From Hepsetus odoe (Eukaryota; Chordata; Actinopteri; Characiformes; Hepsetidae), in the NCBI GenBank assembly GCA_017165825.1, contig CM029380.1:23014819-23078818 (forward strand): a DNA stretch of 64,000 nucleotides, written 5' to 3'. Below are positions 11,300 to 22,879 of this stretch, piece by piece (the stretch's first letter is position 1; the number at the start of each line of letters is the position of its first letter). The position numbers and the translations under genes are program-made. Below the pieces are notes generated by a model. It ran no database searches and was not told the DNA's origin. It was given only the letters and a program-made list of their open reading frames with translations.

Positions 11300-12395
11300 T
11301 GCTCTAAACCACATTTATCAATAGAAATAGTAGTAATATAATTTCATGTGCAATTTACATGAAAATAAGCATATGACAGGGTGCCTAGAGAGGAGTTGTG
11401 GTTTTGTATGAGGAAGTCTGGTATTACAGAGAAGTATGTGAGAGTAGTTCAGGATATGTATGATGACAGTGTAACAGTGGTGAGATCTGCAGTGGGAGTG
11501 ACGGATGCATTTAAGTTAGATGTTGGATTACATCAAGGATCAGCACTGAGCCCATTCTTGTTTGCAATAGTAATGGACGGGTTGATGGACGAGGTTAGAC
11601 AGGAGTCTCCGTGGACGATGATGTTTGCTGATGATATTGTGATCTGTAGTGAGAGTAGGGAGCAGCTTGAGGAGAACCTGGAGAAATGGAGATATGTTCT
11701 TGAGAGGAGAGGAATGAAAGTAAGTAGGGCAAAGACAGAATACATGAGTGTGAATGAAAGGGAGAGAAAGTGGCATGGTTAGGATGCAGGGAGTGGAGGT
11801 AACAAAGGTGGAGGAGTTTAAATACTTGGGATCAACAGTTCAGTGTAATGGCGAGTGTGGGAAGAGGTGAAGAAGAGAGTGCAGGCTGGTTGGAATGGGT
11901 GGAGAAGAGTGGCACAGGTGATTTGTGACAGGCAGCGTACCAGCTAAGTAAAGGAAGGTTTACAGAATGGTAGCGAGACCAGCTAAGTTAAAAGGGTTGG
12001 AGACGGTGGCACTGATGACTGGAGGACAAGAGTTAAAGATGATGAGATTTTCGTTGGGTGTGACGAGGATGGACAGGATTAGAAATGAGTATATTAGAGG
12101 ACAAGTCCAAGTTGAACTGTCCAGGAGACAAAGTTAGAGAAGCAAGGTTGCGTTGGTTGGACATGTGCAGAGGAGAGACGTGGATTATATCGGAAGGAGG
12201 ATGTTGAAGATGGAGCATAGGAAGAGGAGAAGAGAGAAAACCTCAAGGGGTTTTATGGATGTGGTGAGAGAGGACATGCAGGTGGTCGGTTTGAAGCAGG
12301 AAGAATCAAAAGACAGGAAGAAATGGAGACAGTTTGAATATTTTCAGCGGCCTAGCGGGAGCAGCCGAAGAAAAAAGAAAGAGAATTTAAATTAA
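11300..12395 (+). mobile_element. LINE (non-LTR) retrotransposon fragment with RT motifs
   Basis: An open stretch at 11381-11782 encodes the middle of a reverse transcriptase: GLHQGSALSPFLFAIVMD, then MMFADDIVICSES with the catalytic FADD, then RRGMKVSRAKTEYMSVNE. After frame breaks, a C-terminal block at 12153-12395 reads VGHVQRRDVDYIGRRMLKME. This is the RT and C-terminal part of a fish LINE. The clade (RTE-like is possible) cannot be settled by eye. It is 5'-truncated and has stops. It sits inside intron 1 of gene B and is missing from unit I. Confidence 0.85.
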
Positions 12396-12416
12396 AAATC
12401 TATCTATCATCTATCA

Positions 12417-12485
<69 letters not shown>

Positions 12486-12486
12486 C
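12396..12486 (+). repeat. (TATC)n microsatellite at the LINE 3' end
   Basis: A run of about twenty TATC units follows the LINE tail. Unit I has only a short imperfect TATC tract at the equivalent place (5668-5705). Confidence 0.95.
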
Positions 12487-13361
12487 TTTGTGTTATAGAC
12501 TGGATTAAAATGTGTTTGCATGCAACGAGTACTCAACATATTGTCTCATTTTCCTACAAAATATTAAGAAAAATTATGCTGAAGATGTCCAGCGTTCCCT
12601 CAGAAACATTCTAACAACATTTTTTACAATATCATGTTTCTTTTATTTAGTTCTGTGACTTTTTTGAAAACACTTTCCTGGAAAGTATGATAGAACAGAT
12701 GCTTGGGAACCTGGGGCTTTTCAGAGGGCATGGCCCTGCCTGCTGAGCAGCAATCGGAAACTCCACTGCTGCTGGAGAGAGGAGTGTTAACAGATTCTGT
12801 AAACGTCCCACAGTCGCGATGCTGCCTGGGCTCGCAGACTTCCTGGCTGGCATGCAGAATAAGCTTGTCAGTCACTGCTTCACTACCCTAATGCACGGTA
12901 ACTCTGAAATCGTACTTTGAGAGTCCAGTAGTATTATTTACTTGCTTTTCCTGTGTCCATCTGATGCCTTATCGAAGTAGAAACCCATGGAGCATCAAAG
13001 GCATGCAAAAACATCCTAAATGTAAATATTTTACATAAATAATAAGTTTAATTATGGAAATAAAATGATATTAGTGTCTTTAGCTCATTAACTACCACAT
13101 AAGAAGTTTCTAAAACCTTTGACAACAAAACACAGTGAACAAATACATTGAAATCTAAAATTACAATTCGTGTTGATTTTGCTTCTAAACTGGTGCAGGG
13201 ATCCCCCCCACTTAAAGCAAATGATGAAATCATCACTCTGCTGAAGCCTTCGCTGGTTCAATGTATCATCAGAGACCGAGGTCTGACAAATCGATCAGAG
13301 TTTCAAGTGTTTTACAAACAACAAGTGTGTGCATAAATGACACGAATGAGACACGAACCCA

Positions 13362-13512
13362 TCCATCCATTCCATCCATCTCCATTTCTGCTTGTCCCCC
13401 AGCGAGTCGCGGGGAGTGTAGTGTCAACCCAGCGCACACAGGGCGGGGCAGGGGGCCTTGCCTGAACAGGTCGCCAGCCCATCGCAGGGAGGAGGCGGAA
13501 TGAGGGTGGCAC
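13362..13512 (-). mobile_element. SINE tail fragment
   Basis: It contains GCGAGTCGCGGGGAGTG, CACACAGGGCGGGGC and GTCGCCAGCCCATCGCAGGG, the tail seen in the SINEs at 16372, 25345, 27302 and 62442. It is absent from unit I at the matching place (about 6550), so it inserted after the tandem duplication. Confidence 0.7.
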
Positions 13513-13941
13513 CTTAGGTTAGAACCCCTTAGAACTGAATGTTTGGAACAACGAGTTCTGGCTGATTTAGATTTTCTTTTGTTAAGCTCACTTTGCATTT
13601 TGGAAATTGCTAAAAGAAACAATCAATAATGATATTTCTGAAAGCATTCTTTGTTTTACAGCATTTCCCTCCTGCCTAAAGCTTTGCACAGTACTGTAGG
13701 TTTTCATTTCCAAACACTTAGAAAATAAAGAAAAGGAAATCTCATCTGATTATACAATCTGATATAATGTCAGTCGAGCAGTCGAATCTCAGCATGATGT
13801 GCCTGGTTACGTCTGCGTTTAGTCCTCATATAATCATGTTTAACATCCTTTAGCCCACAATCAGTGTAAAGTCAGCAGTAGCTTATCTGCACAGTTAAAA
13901 GAAGCCCTATGTAGCCTCCGCAGGTCAGTGCAGGTTCTTAC

Positions 13942-13980
13942 CATGTGAAGATGTTTGAAGTTGTTCCATTTGATCCAGAT
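13942..13980 (-). other. gene B, noncoding first exon
   Basis: It ends CATCTTCACATG with the donor GTAAGA at 13941, as in genes A and C. The 5' end is approximate. Confidence 0.55.
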
Positions 13981-13995
13981 GTGGAGCAACTGCGA

Positions 13996-14070
13996 TCCAC
14001 TCTCTCAGACTTTAAAACGCCTCACTCTGAACAAGTGAACCAGATCATACCCCAGCGTTGGGATTGGCTA
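13996..14070 (-). promoter_or_regulatory. gene B core promoter, TATA site altered
   Basis: The CCAAT box is kept (complement ATTGG at 14063-14067). The stretch equivalent to the TATAAG of gene C is damaged (TCTGAG, with TTTTAAAG a few bases upstream). The rest of the block lines up with the gene A and C promoters. Confidence 0.45.
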
Positions 14071-14174
14071 GAAGTTCTGAGCTTGTTTTTTTGCAGGACT
14101 GGAACACAGGCAGGATAAAAACCAGTGGCCCCTATGTTGTCTCCACCAGAACAGTATCAATGTTTGCCAAAGGT

Positions 14175-14735
14175 ATAGTGTGCCCCGTCTTCATAACCCA
14201 CTCCAGCACTTTATAGTTTCAGTAGAAATTCTCGTTTTTTCTTGCTGACAGCGCTACCTGATTATGGGAAGACCTCAAAAGTGCAATATGAACACAGCCA
14301 TAGTTTTATAAGTCAAATCTGCCTCTGAGAATTAAAATCAGATGAAAATGTTGGACAAGAAACTCCTGAGCCCCAAAGTTTTCAAAAAGATGATCCATTT
14401 CCCGATCCCTCAATTATCTAGCTGGTCATCCAGCTGGGGACACAGAAGGTGCTGGAGTCTGTCCCAGTTCTTAAAGGCAGGAACGCTCGGGACAGGTCGA
14501 CAGTTCATCGCAGGGTAGACACACATCTCATCTACAGTGCAGTTTAGCTCCAGTCCACCTGACTTTTGGACTGTGGGAGGACAAGTGGGACACCTGAGCT
14601 GAGATCTTGTCCCTTCATGAAGAGCTCACGATTAAAACTTTATATTTACATTCATTTTACATTAACCAGCTTTGATTTTTTATTATAGCTTGAGGCATAT
14701 GATGGTTTTAAAGCCTGTTTTGGAGGTGCTTCAGT
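14175..14735. repeat. partial third tandem unit
   Basis: It starts at the same point as units I and II (GGTATAGTGTG...) and follows them for about 560 bp, including the V-SINE-like fragment and the stretch ending GTTTTGGAGGTG, before entering unrelated sequence. It contains no receptor exon. Confidence 0.8.
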
Positions 14736-15440
14736 TCAGCCTTGAAATAAAGATGTTTATTTATTTATGAGCATTTGAAAAAGTTTCAATATTTTAGTTA
14801 ATACTCGGTCAGAGTGTGAATTTAAATTTTTTATTCAACTGTATTTTAAAGGACAATGGCATTAAAAGAGCTTTTTATGCACTGTCCCAAGTGAACCAGC
14901 CTCGTTTGCTGTCTGCTTTAAATCTGGTCCAACTAAAGTGAAAGGGAGTGTTTGTCTTTGTGAAACAGCGAAACACAACCTCTGCTTTTCACCCACACAC
15001 CACACACCACGCAGCAGGGGGCAGCTATTTAGAGTGCCCAGGGGGCAGTGATGGGGACGGTACCCTGCTCAAGGATACCCGGGATTCAAACCCATGACCT
15101 TCTGATCTTGGGGCCTAGTCCCTAAACACTAGATGGTGTCCATTTGTCTGATTCAGCACAATATGAGTCCTCCGTGAAGAAGAGTGCTGGAGAGTGGCCA
15201 AAAGAAAAAAAAATCTATATAATTTTTTGGAATATTAACTGAAATCATACAATATCACAAGAACATCCTTTGTTTGTGCCATGGAGGCGTTTGTGGAATC
15301 TACGGCTGCTGTTGTTTAATTCTGAATGAGACTTTTGCCGGCGATCACTGTAAATAATGTATAACAGGAGATTACACTCAGAACCTTTTCACAAGCAATG
15401 TTATTATGCAGTGGGTAATGATGAGCTAATGGGAGAGCAT
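14736..15440. repeat. 5' flank shared with gene C
   Basis: The SINE at 14938-15137 and the unique sequence after it (15145-15430, including GGAGGCGTTTGTGGA and TTGCCGGCGATCACTGTAAA) match 33073-33790 upstream of gene C, in the same order and orientation. The copy here is shorter by several deletions. It shows that the duplication giving rise to the A/B units reached past the promoter. Confidence 0.75.
14938..15137 (-). mobile_element. tRNA-type SINE shared with the gene C flank
   Basis: The head lies at the right (complement of a tRNA-like box B near 15080-15095). The body has GCAGGGGGCAGCTATTTA and GGACGGTACC. The matching insertion at 33073-33316 sits in the same flanking sequence, so this SINE was present before the duplication. 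Confidence 0.7.
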
Positions 15441-15794
15441 GGGACAGCTGTGAGACACTTTGAAAAGGAGAGTGATGTCCAGTTCAACACTGTCTGTAAA
15501 AGCATTAGATCTTTTTACCACCATCATCTGAGACGAGTGTGCAAAAAAACACAATCACCCAAGAATCCCCAACTTTTTTAATCAGCTAAGATGTGGCCCA
15601 GAATGAGCTTTTTTAGTTTAGAGTTAGAAATCATAATTATTTCTTTAAAAATACGTCACTGAAACTTCTCGCACCCTGCTCAAACTGCACCCAGTTCTTC
15701 ATTACTGTGAAGCAGACCTGTGGATTTGGTTAATGGTGCATAATGTAACTTTAAAACTGAACATCATGACAGAGCAAACTTTAGACACCTTAAA

Positions 15795-16012
15795 AATAAT
15801 ATAGTAATGGCATAAACCGCATAAGCAACCAGTTAGCAACACCTTAGCAACCAATTGGAATATCATAGCAACCTCTTAGAAATTACCAGTAATGCTTAAG
15901 CAATGGCCAAGGGAAACCTGTAAAGCCAACAACTTAGCACCTGCTTGGGTTAACATGGCAACCGCTTAGCAACATCTAAGTAACCACCTGGAAAAACATA
16001 GCAACCACCAAA
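15795..16012. repeat. minisatellite-like TAGCAACC repeat
   Basis: Loosely spaced copies of TAGCAAC(C/A) recur about every 10 to 30 bases. The degenerate units cover about 220 bp. No coding potential is seen. Confidence 0.75.
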
Positions 16013-16146
16013 ACGAATATCTTTTCTATGCTTTCATAAACATTTATGACAGTTTTCTTTCAATTAAATAATGAATATCTTGTGAATATGGAGCTGCTGC
16101 AGGACAGAAACACTGACCTTTGTTTGGACTCAGAAGACCAGACAGG

Positions 16147-16175
16147 TATCACATCACATCACATCACATCACATC
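16147..16175 (+). repeat. (CACAT)n microsatellite
   Basis: Five tandem ATCAC-type units. Confidence 0.85.
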
Positions 16176-16371
16176 CCAGAAAACAAAAAGTGCTAGGAAA
16201 GGATAGGATGTGCAACTCATCATCAACCATCATCAGGTTCCTCTCCCCACCTGAACTTCAGATCAGCTACATCACACTTTAGCATCTGCATGAGCTGCTG
16301 CCATTATGTCTGACCAAAGCTCCGCCCACTCTAGCAGAACCACCACTATTACCTAATTGAACTTCCAGTTG

Positions 16372-16592
16372 GGGCAGCGGTGGCCTAGTGGTTAGGGCAT
16401 TGGCCACATGATCGGAGGGTTCGAACCCCTTCCTGATAGATTGCCTTGAGGTACCCTTGAGCAAAGTGCCGTCCCCGTCATGCTGTCCAGAGTGTCCCCC
16501 CTGTCCCTGCCCTGTGTGAGCTGGGATGGACTCCAGCACTCCCCCGTGACCCCGTTTGGGACAAGCGGCAGAAAATGACTAACTGACTGACT
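16372..16592 (+). mobile_element. tRNA-headed SINE, full length
   Basis: The head has a box A-like TGGCCTAGTGGTTAGGG and a box B-like GGTTCGAACCCC. The tail has GCTGGGATGGACTCCAGCAC and ends in a short GACT repeat. It is the best complete copy of this family in the window. Confidence 0.85.
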
Positions 16593-16689
16593 TCCAGTCA
16601 CAGACTCTAATGGATTCTTTAATTGTGACTCACTTTACCAGAACTCATCACTAAATTGATTAAAAAAAAAATTAAATGCACTTCCTGCC

Positions 16690-16870
16690 TTATTTCCAGA
16701 GGAGGATGGGTTCCCCTTTGGGGTTCTGGTTCCTCCAAAGGTTTCTTTCTCCAGTTTTAGTGAGTTTACCATCAGCTTACTCTCTTGGGACTCAGACCCA
16801 GGTTCTGTACAGCTGCTTTTTGATAACATTTGTAAAAAACTCTTTATAAATAAAACTGACTTGATTTGAC
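16690..16870 (+). mobile_element. dispersed fish repeat, 3' end
   Basis: The sequence GGTTCCTCCAAAGGTTTCTT followed by TTTATAAATAAAACTGACTT and a TTGA-rich tail is a familiar fish interspersed-repeat ending. I cannot name the class with certainty. Confidence 0.4.
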
Positions 16871-16961
16871 TACCTCTTGACTGCCTAAGGTCCTCTGTCT
16901 CACCCTCTTGTTTGACCCTGCACCCTACAGATTCATGCATAAAAGACAAAGGACAACTTAC

Positions 16962-17480
16962 CGCACTGTGCAAAACTCTTGAGCAAACATGTGTTTCTTT
17001 ATATTTTGTTGGAAAACAGAACAATAGGTGCAGCTATTTACTGTAATGTGTGCAAAAGCACATAAACACATAAATCCAGCCTAAACACAAAGAGAGTTAC
17101 ATTCTAACCAGCTTTAAAGTATATGTTGGGTTGACAAACATTATTCTTCCGCACAGCCTGAACTCTCTTAGATGAGTTTCTTGTAATATCTTTTAGTCGT
17201 CTTCAGGAACAGTTCTTACAGCTTCTTGAAGGACATTCCAGGGGTGGCTTGGTTCTGCTTAAAGGATTCAAGTGTAGGCCAATGTGTGGATTAAACTCTG
17301 AAACTGGTCAGGTACAGGGACTGCACTGAAAATGAGACAAAGGACAAAGGACAAAGACTTTCAAGAATCCTTCAAGAAGATTGGAGAAGGATTCCTCAAC
17401 AATTCATAAACAAAACTCGGAAAAGAGGGTTCTCTGAAAGCAAAATGTGAAGAAATGATGGGGAGGTTAATTAATGAGAT
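16962..17480. mobile_element. Tc1-like remnant
   Basis: It begins with the TIR-like CACTGTGCAAAACTCT and contains GTCGTCTTCAGGAACAGTTC and CTTGAAGGACATTCC, the complement of the transposase C-terminal segment seen at 58400-58520. It is heavily decayed. Confidence 0.45.
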
Positions 17481-17487
17481 CCATCTA

Positions 17488-17541
17488 ACCATCCATCCAT
17501 CCATCTATCCATCCATTCCTACATCCATCCATCCATCCATC
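17488..17541 (+). repeat. (ATCC)n microsatellite
   Basis: Tandem CATC units with a few interruptions. Confidence 0.9.
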
Positions 17542-17555
17542 TGCCATCTGATCTT

Positions 17556-17760
17556 ACCCTAACCAGTGTGGTGGAAGGTAACGGAGACCATCCCAGTACT
17601 CATAGGGCAAAACACACTGGCCAGGTTGATGGCCCATCATGCACACACACAGCCTGTAAGCATCTGTAAGCATCTTCAGTCCACCTGACAGGCATGTCTT
17701 TGGACTTCGAGAGGAAACTGGAGCTTCAGAGAAAAGCCACTGAGATACAGAAAGGAGCCA
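17556..17760 (-). mobile_element. V-SINE/DANA-like fragment
   Basis: It contains CAGTCCACCTGACAGGCATG and TCTTTGGACTTCGAGAGGAA, the conserved body of fish V-SINE/DANA-type elements. The ends are degraded. Confidence 0.45.
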
Positions 17761-18265
17761 AAATCCAAACACCTTTCTCATCTCCTGAAACAATGATCTT
17801 GTGCACCATGAGCTTCGAGAACTAAATTGTTGCCACTGCTATTAACGCTGATTTCATTTGTCGATGCAGTGACTGATTAAGGCTTCAAGGAATAACGATG
17901 CCTGATTATTCACGTCCCGTGTTAGTAAGATGTGTTCTACCTAAATGAATGTAAATACCTCTAGTTATATTTTAGAAACACAGGGTTTTAGTCAACAGGG
18001 GCATCTTCTCACCATGTCTGTGTGGGTTTTCTCCAAAGCTCTGGTTTCTTCCCGCCAGGTGATGCTAAAATGCCCCCCAGTCATGACCTTGTTTGTCTGT
18101 CTGTCTGATGGTCTGGTCTAGGGTACAGGTTGTTCCTCTGTGCACTCTTTGAGGGTGGGGAGAAGGTCTTGTACCCACTGCAACAATGTGTGCCATTTCA
18201 GGGTACGATAACTTACATTTGATGTCATTTACATGATGCTACTTGTGGTTTTTACTTACCACGTA

Positions 18266-18513
18266 AATGGTAAGCAGTGGTGGCCTATTGGTTATGGAGT
18301 TGGCCACAGGATTGGAAGATTGTGGGTTCAAACCCCTTACCAGTAGGTTACCCTGAGGTTCCCTTGAGCAAGGTACCGTCACTGTCACTGCATCCTGGGT
18401 GCTTTCATAGCTGCATGGTGTTTGCATGGGTTAAAAGCAGAGGTCCAATTTCGTTGTGGTTCACTATGTGCTGTGTTGTGACCTCGCAATGACAAGAATA
18501 GTCACTTTCATGT
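18266..18513 (+). mobile_element. tRNA-headed SINE
   Basis: The head is GTGGCCTATTGGTTA with box B-like GGGTTCAAACCCC. The body has AGCAAGGTACCGTC and the tail CACTATGTGCTGTGTTGTGA and CAATGACAAGAATAGTCACT. This tail differs from that of 16372, so two sub-families share one head. Confidence 0.8.
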
Positions 18514-21290
18514 GTGACTGGACTTCTGTCTGGATATTTCAGAGCTATGGCTCCTACTTTTTTCAATTTCATATTTTATCTGAGATCAAGTTTTAGTCCA
18601 GTAGAGGATTACTGTTTGTTCATCACGTGCTTGGGCCGGGTCACAGGACTGATAATTGGATGGTCAGAGAGGATGTTATAAAGCTGCCTCACATCAAAAG
18701 CTTAGATCTCTGTTTGTTTGTGTTTATCCGTTTATTCCAGCGAGGGTGAAATGATGGGAAGGGCTGGGTTTGCACTCAAGAAGTGATGAGTGATAAGGAA
18801 GGAATATGGGGTCACTGATCAACTGACCGTTATTGTGGTCTGTACTGTGAAAAGTTATATGTTATAATATGGTCAACTTTATTATCAATGCTGCAATTTG
18901 TAGAGGAGATATTGAGGATAGAGAGGCTCTTACCAGTTAAGAAGGCCTTAAAACCAAGATGTTTCTGGGTAACAGGGGGCCTGGGACTGGTTTTTCGCTT
19001 CATTTTTATCAAATAATGCATCAAAGTTCATTATGAGTGCATTATTTAAGTCAGACAACAAAAGAGCAACATTGATTAATATTGATCAAATACGGGACCC
19101 TTGATTGATTGATAAAAAAACTGCTGAAAATACTAGATGTTCATTTCTGTAGATCCCCAAGGCTGTTCCACCACAGGGAAAAGCTGGATGGAGTTTGAAG
19201 TCTTCTGTTTGACCAGACAGAGGAACCAGAAAATAGATTTTCTTCTAAAAATCAGGAAGGCATGAAATAAGGACTTGAAAAACATTTTTTTCTGCAGCTC
19301 AGCCAAATAAGATGGTTAGAGCGAGTCCATTAGTGATCATTTAACTTCAAGAACCAGCAGACATGCATCATATGTTCAGTGTAAAGTGGAAATTATAAGC
19401 AAGCACATTTGTTACAATAAAAAGCACTGATTCTATCTAGATGGATAAGCTTCTTTAATCAAAAACATTGGCAAAAGAATCTCAACTGGTAGATGTAATC
19501 AGTACTTCTGAGGAAGCCTCACCTTCTAAATCTTAACATGAGAGTAAATAATGGATTATTCAGACGTCCTCCGAAAATCCAATCGTATCCAGTTGTTTAT
19601 ACATAAACTACTTCAAATTCTTGTTCCAACATATCTGTTAATACTCTTATAACACACTCATTAGATCAGGCTTTGCACATCTGAAACGCACACCAGCGTC
19701 TTCACAGTTTGGTATATTCCATGAGTACAAAACATCATATTTATGTAGAATTGATACCGTTGATACAGAAAACCAATAAATCTTGCATGCATTTGTTACA
19801 TTTATAAACTGTATGAATCTCTTTTGCTACCTTTAAGACCTGACAACGTCCAGCATCTTGGAAAGTTCTGAGCGATCCCAGAAGAATGTGTACATTTAAA
19901 TTTATGGCATTTAGCAGACGCTCTTATCCAGAGAGACTCTGATCTTTTACGGGACTGCTTAAACAGTCCCTTGAAGGTCCACATGTGGGTGCTGATAGAG
20001 AACATTCGTTCCATATGTGCGCTGATCCTCGTAGGCGCAGGAGCGGTGAGCTGTGTAAAACTTTTTCCAAAAGCCTCATAAGTTGTCCAAACAAAGAGAG
20101 TCTTGTGCAAGATGTTGACACAATGCTTTTATACTCGGTGACTAAACAAGCCAGGTGATCTGTACATGTATTTATACTGTGAATAAATATATGACAATGA
20201 GAGAACATTTATTCTGACTGTGTTTATCCGTAACACTAAACACGAGGTCATGGCTGAACTGAGAGTTTTGGACTGCAACATGCAGCCTGTAGAAGAAGAA
20301 GAAGAAGATCAGGGGAGATTCTCTGTAGAAGAACCCTCACAAATGAGCAAACGGCTTCTAAAATTTGCAGACGTCCCTCGTGCGAACACACACAGGCTAA
20401 TCTAATCGAGAATGGGTGGTTGTGGGGGTGCATGCCCCGACGCCCCTAAAGAATATTCCCAGAATGTAATGCTTATTTATAAATAACGTGATGAGGAACT
20501 GTCATGGATTTTTAGGCCTTCAGAGACAATCATTGCTGGGAATTCAACTCATTCGGACACTTTAGTTCACTAATTATAAACAGAAACATGCTTGGCATAT
20601 TTGGAATGATGGAAATACTGGTATCAGGCAGAGAGGCAGCTTTAGTTGAACAAATCTGGTGAGCATGAGAGTTTGATTTTTTTTTGGAAAATAAAAAGAA
20701 ATCAACTGGATTGTCTTTCTGCTATTAGATATTCCAAAAGCTTGAAGAAATTAGATTTATCCTAAAGGGCCTCCTTTTGAGAAAAAGGCTAGAGTACTGC
20801 TTCTAGTGTTCGGGACCATCACTTTCCAAGCTCTGTGTTATTAGTTTGTCTTCTTATTAACCTCCTCCTGTAAGATCTGTTCATTATCAGAGGGCTTTTT
20901 CTTTCACCAAGACTTGATATTTCGGGCTGATGTGAAGCCTGTGTAGCTCTAATAGCAAATAAAACAACTTCAGCCTAACGAGTACAATAATACCTTAATA
21001 GGACATGGATGAGCAATGTTTGTTTGTTTGAGCTTTGGGATTAGCTTATGCTAAAAGTTTACCTTTCCTTGCTTTTCACAGAAGGCAACATTTGGTAATG
21101 TTTCAGAAATGCAATAACTTCCACTACCATCGAGGACAAAGTCACCATGTCCACCAGATGTGTTGACAGCTGAGCTAATGTTTTCAGCATGCATAGAATG
21201 TGTGTGCGTGTGTTTGCTGACATTTCTAAATGTAAAATGTCGGTCCCGTTTCTTTTCCTCCAATCTTAAATAATAAAATGTAACACACAG
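18514..21290. other. intergenic, no gene recognised
   Basis: The sequence is mostly unique and AT-rich. The only repeat I recognise is a 19893-19950 tail fragment (GGCATTTAGCAGACGCTCTT). A 61-codon open frame at 20220-20405 with a run of Glu is not supported by splice sites or known similarity. Confidence 0.5.
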
Positions 21291-21508
21291 GCAGAGCAGC
21301 TATAGTAGCCAGCAGTTCTGGTCAACGCCCACACATCTTGGTCCTGGACCACGTCTTCTCTTTAGTGAGTTGTCCCAGCAGAATTCACAACAGATGTCAC
21401 CGATCGGACTCGGCTTATTTTCAGAGGCAGCCTTTGGAATGCTGAAGGTCAAACGAACGGGAGGAATGCAGTTTTGCAGGTCATGAGTGTTAACAGAGAT
21501 TGAAGCGG

Positions 21509-21841
21509 TTAAGAGTTTGGAGAGATGTCCTGCACTGGTAAAGGAGCATCTTCCAGCTTGGGCTCTAGGGCACTTTGCCCGTTTGACTCCCTTTCCTCCG
21601 GCCTGCTTCTGTGCTCTAAGGAGGCCTGCGTGAATTTGCGGAAAGAGGCGGAATAAGACGAGTAGAGGCTGGTGATGGAGCTGCGGGGGAAGTCCATCTG
21701 AGGGTAGACGCGCTTCAGTACTGGGTGACGGAAGAGGATATAGTCCAGGGTCAGGATCTGGTTCCATGTAACAAATCAGATGAGCAGCAGGTGGGACACC
21801 TTAAACTCACTCGCTGAAAACACAGTTTGTGCAATAAACAT
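21509..21841 (-). pseudogene. tbxa2r-like terminal exon of ordinary TP type, damaged
   Basis: The acceptor CCATATAG ends at 21842, after a CT-repeat tract. The exon is in phase 0 with the donor of the gene C TM1-TM6 exon (27850). It opens MFIAQTVF, very close to VFIAQTVL of human TP. Codon 22 is TGA where human TP reads LLIYLR, so the TM7 arginine is lost. The signature reads FVTWNQILTLDYILFR instead of WNQILDPWVYILFR. The change is best explained by three separate 1-base losses that restore the frame. After that the frame is open for a tail of about 70 codons (VLKRVYPQ... PNS). This looks like the original terminal exon, now degenerate, or an unpolished stretch. It lies 2.3 kb beyond a clean alternative at 24330-24184. 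Confidence 0.75.
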
Positions 21842-21847
21842 CTATAT

Positions 21848-21848
<1 letters not shown>

Positions 21849-21902
<54 letters not shown>
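21849..21902 (+). repeat. (GA)n microsatellite beside the damaged terminal exon
   Basis: A perfect GA run that gives the acceptor pyrimidine tract on the coding strand, as in genes A and B. Confidence 0.95.
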
Positions 21903-21904
<2 letters not shown>

Positions 21905-21905
<1 letters not shown>

Positions 21906-22053
21906 TGGCACGAAGTAGTTGAAGGAAAAAACAAAAATAGTGCATAAAGATCAAGAACTTAAGATCAACTTAAACATGACTAACTCCAGGTTAACACGCA
22001 TGCACACATGCAATTCACTTAGTCTAACATCTTCGCTTAGACACACACACACA

Positions 22054-22096
<43 letters not shown>

Positions 22097-22806
22097 CAGA
22101 CGTTTCAATCCAAAGTGACTTACATGTGAGGAACAAGTCAAATTGTGATGGTAAAGTGGTGGGATCGAGTTAATGAGTAGTTATAACATTGAGGGCGGAG
22201 CTAAAAAAGATGTTACAACAAGATAAACTGTGATGAACGGTTTGTGGGAACAGGAGAAATTATTATTTTTTGGTGGAGGCCACAATTAAGTAAGTTCTTA
22301 ATTAGATAATTATCCTGTTTTTGGCTTTGTTACCTGTAGGAAGGGGATAAAGCTCTGGCACTGACTTAGTAAGCTGTGGGAATGAAACAATTAAGTGTTT
22401 CCTGCACTTAAAAACCAAGGCATTAAGATCCTAGAAATGTACATGGTTGAAATGCAGACAGGATGTTGTCAGCAGGGCTCTGCAGTTCTAGTGCTGGAAA
22501 AACGTAACCCGACAAATACAATAACAATCATATTTGCCGTTTTGTTCATTGTGTTCCAGTTGAACTGAGTCAGCTAGACTGGCAGAGCAGAGCCAGACAG
22601 AATCACCAACGTGTCAAAATAAGAATTGAAATGAAGGAAAACATGGAAATGTAACCAGCAAAATGCTGAACTTTGATTGGCTAACACTAATTCATTCCTG
22701 ACATCTCCTTTCTCAGACGCACTCAGACTTTCCTGCGTTTCGACACAATAAAAATCTGCTGTATGTTGTTCTGTGAGTCAGAATTGCCAACACAACAATC
22801 TTGGAG

Positions 22807-22879
<73 letters not shown>

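Larger units (their letters stand above)
7253..14174. repeat. tandem unit II, carrying receptor gene B
   Basis: This second copy of the block at 1222-7252 is enlarged by a LINE fragment (about 11300-12490 with its microsatellite) and a SINE tail (about 13362-13512) that unit I lacks. Without these it is about 5.7 kb. The units must therefore have arisen before those two insertions. Confidence 0.85.

Noticed and set aside
15795..16012. CRISPR-like spaced repeats
   Set aside because: The words are short, unevenly spaced and degenerate, in a vertebrate genome; a minisatellite fits.
16372..16445. Possible tRNA gene (good A and B boxes)
   Set aside because: It is the head of a SINE: the same head with a shared tail recurs more than ten times in the window.
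20220..20405. 61-codon open frame with a Glu run
   Set aside because: Short, built around a GAA repeat, with no supporting similarity or splice sites.
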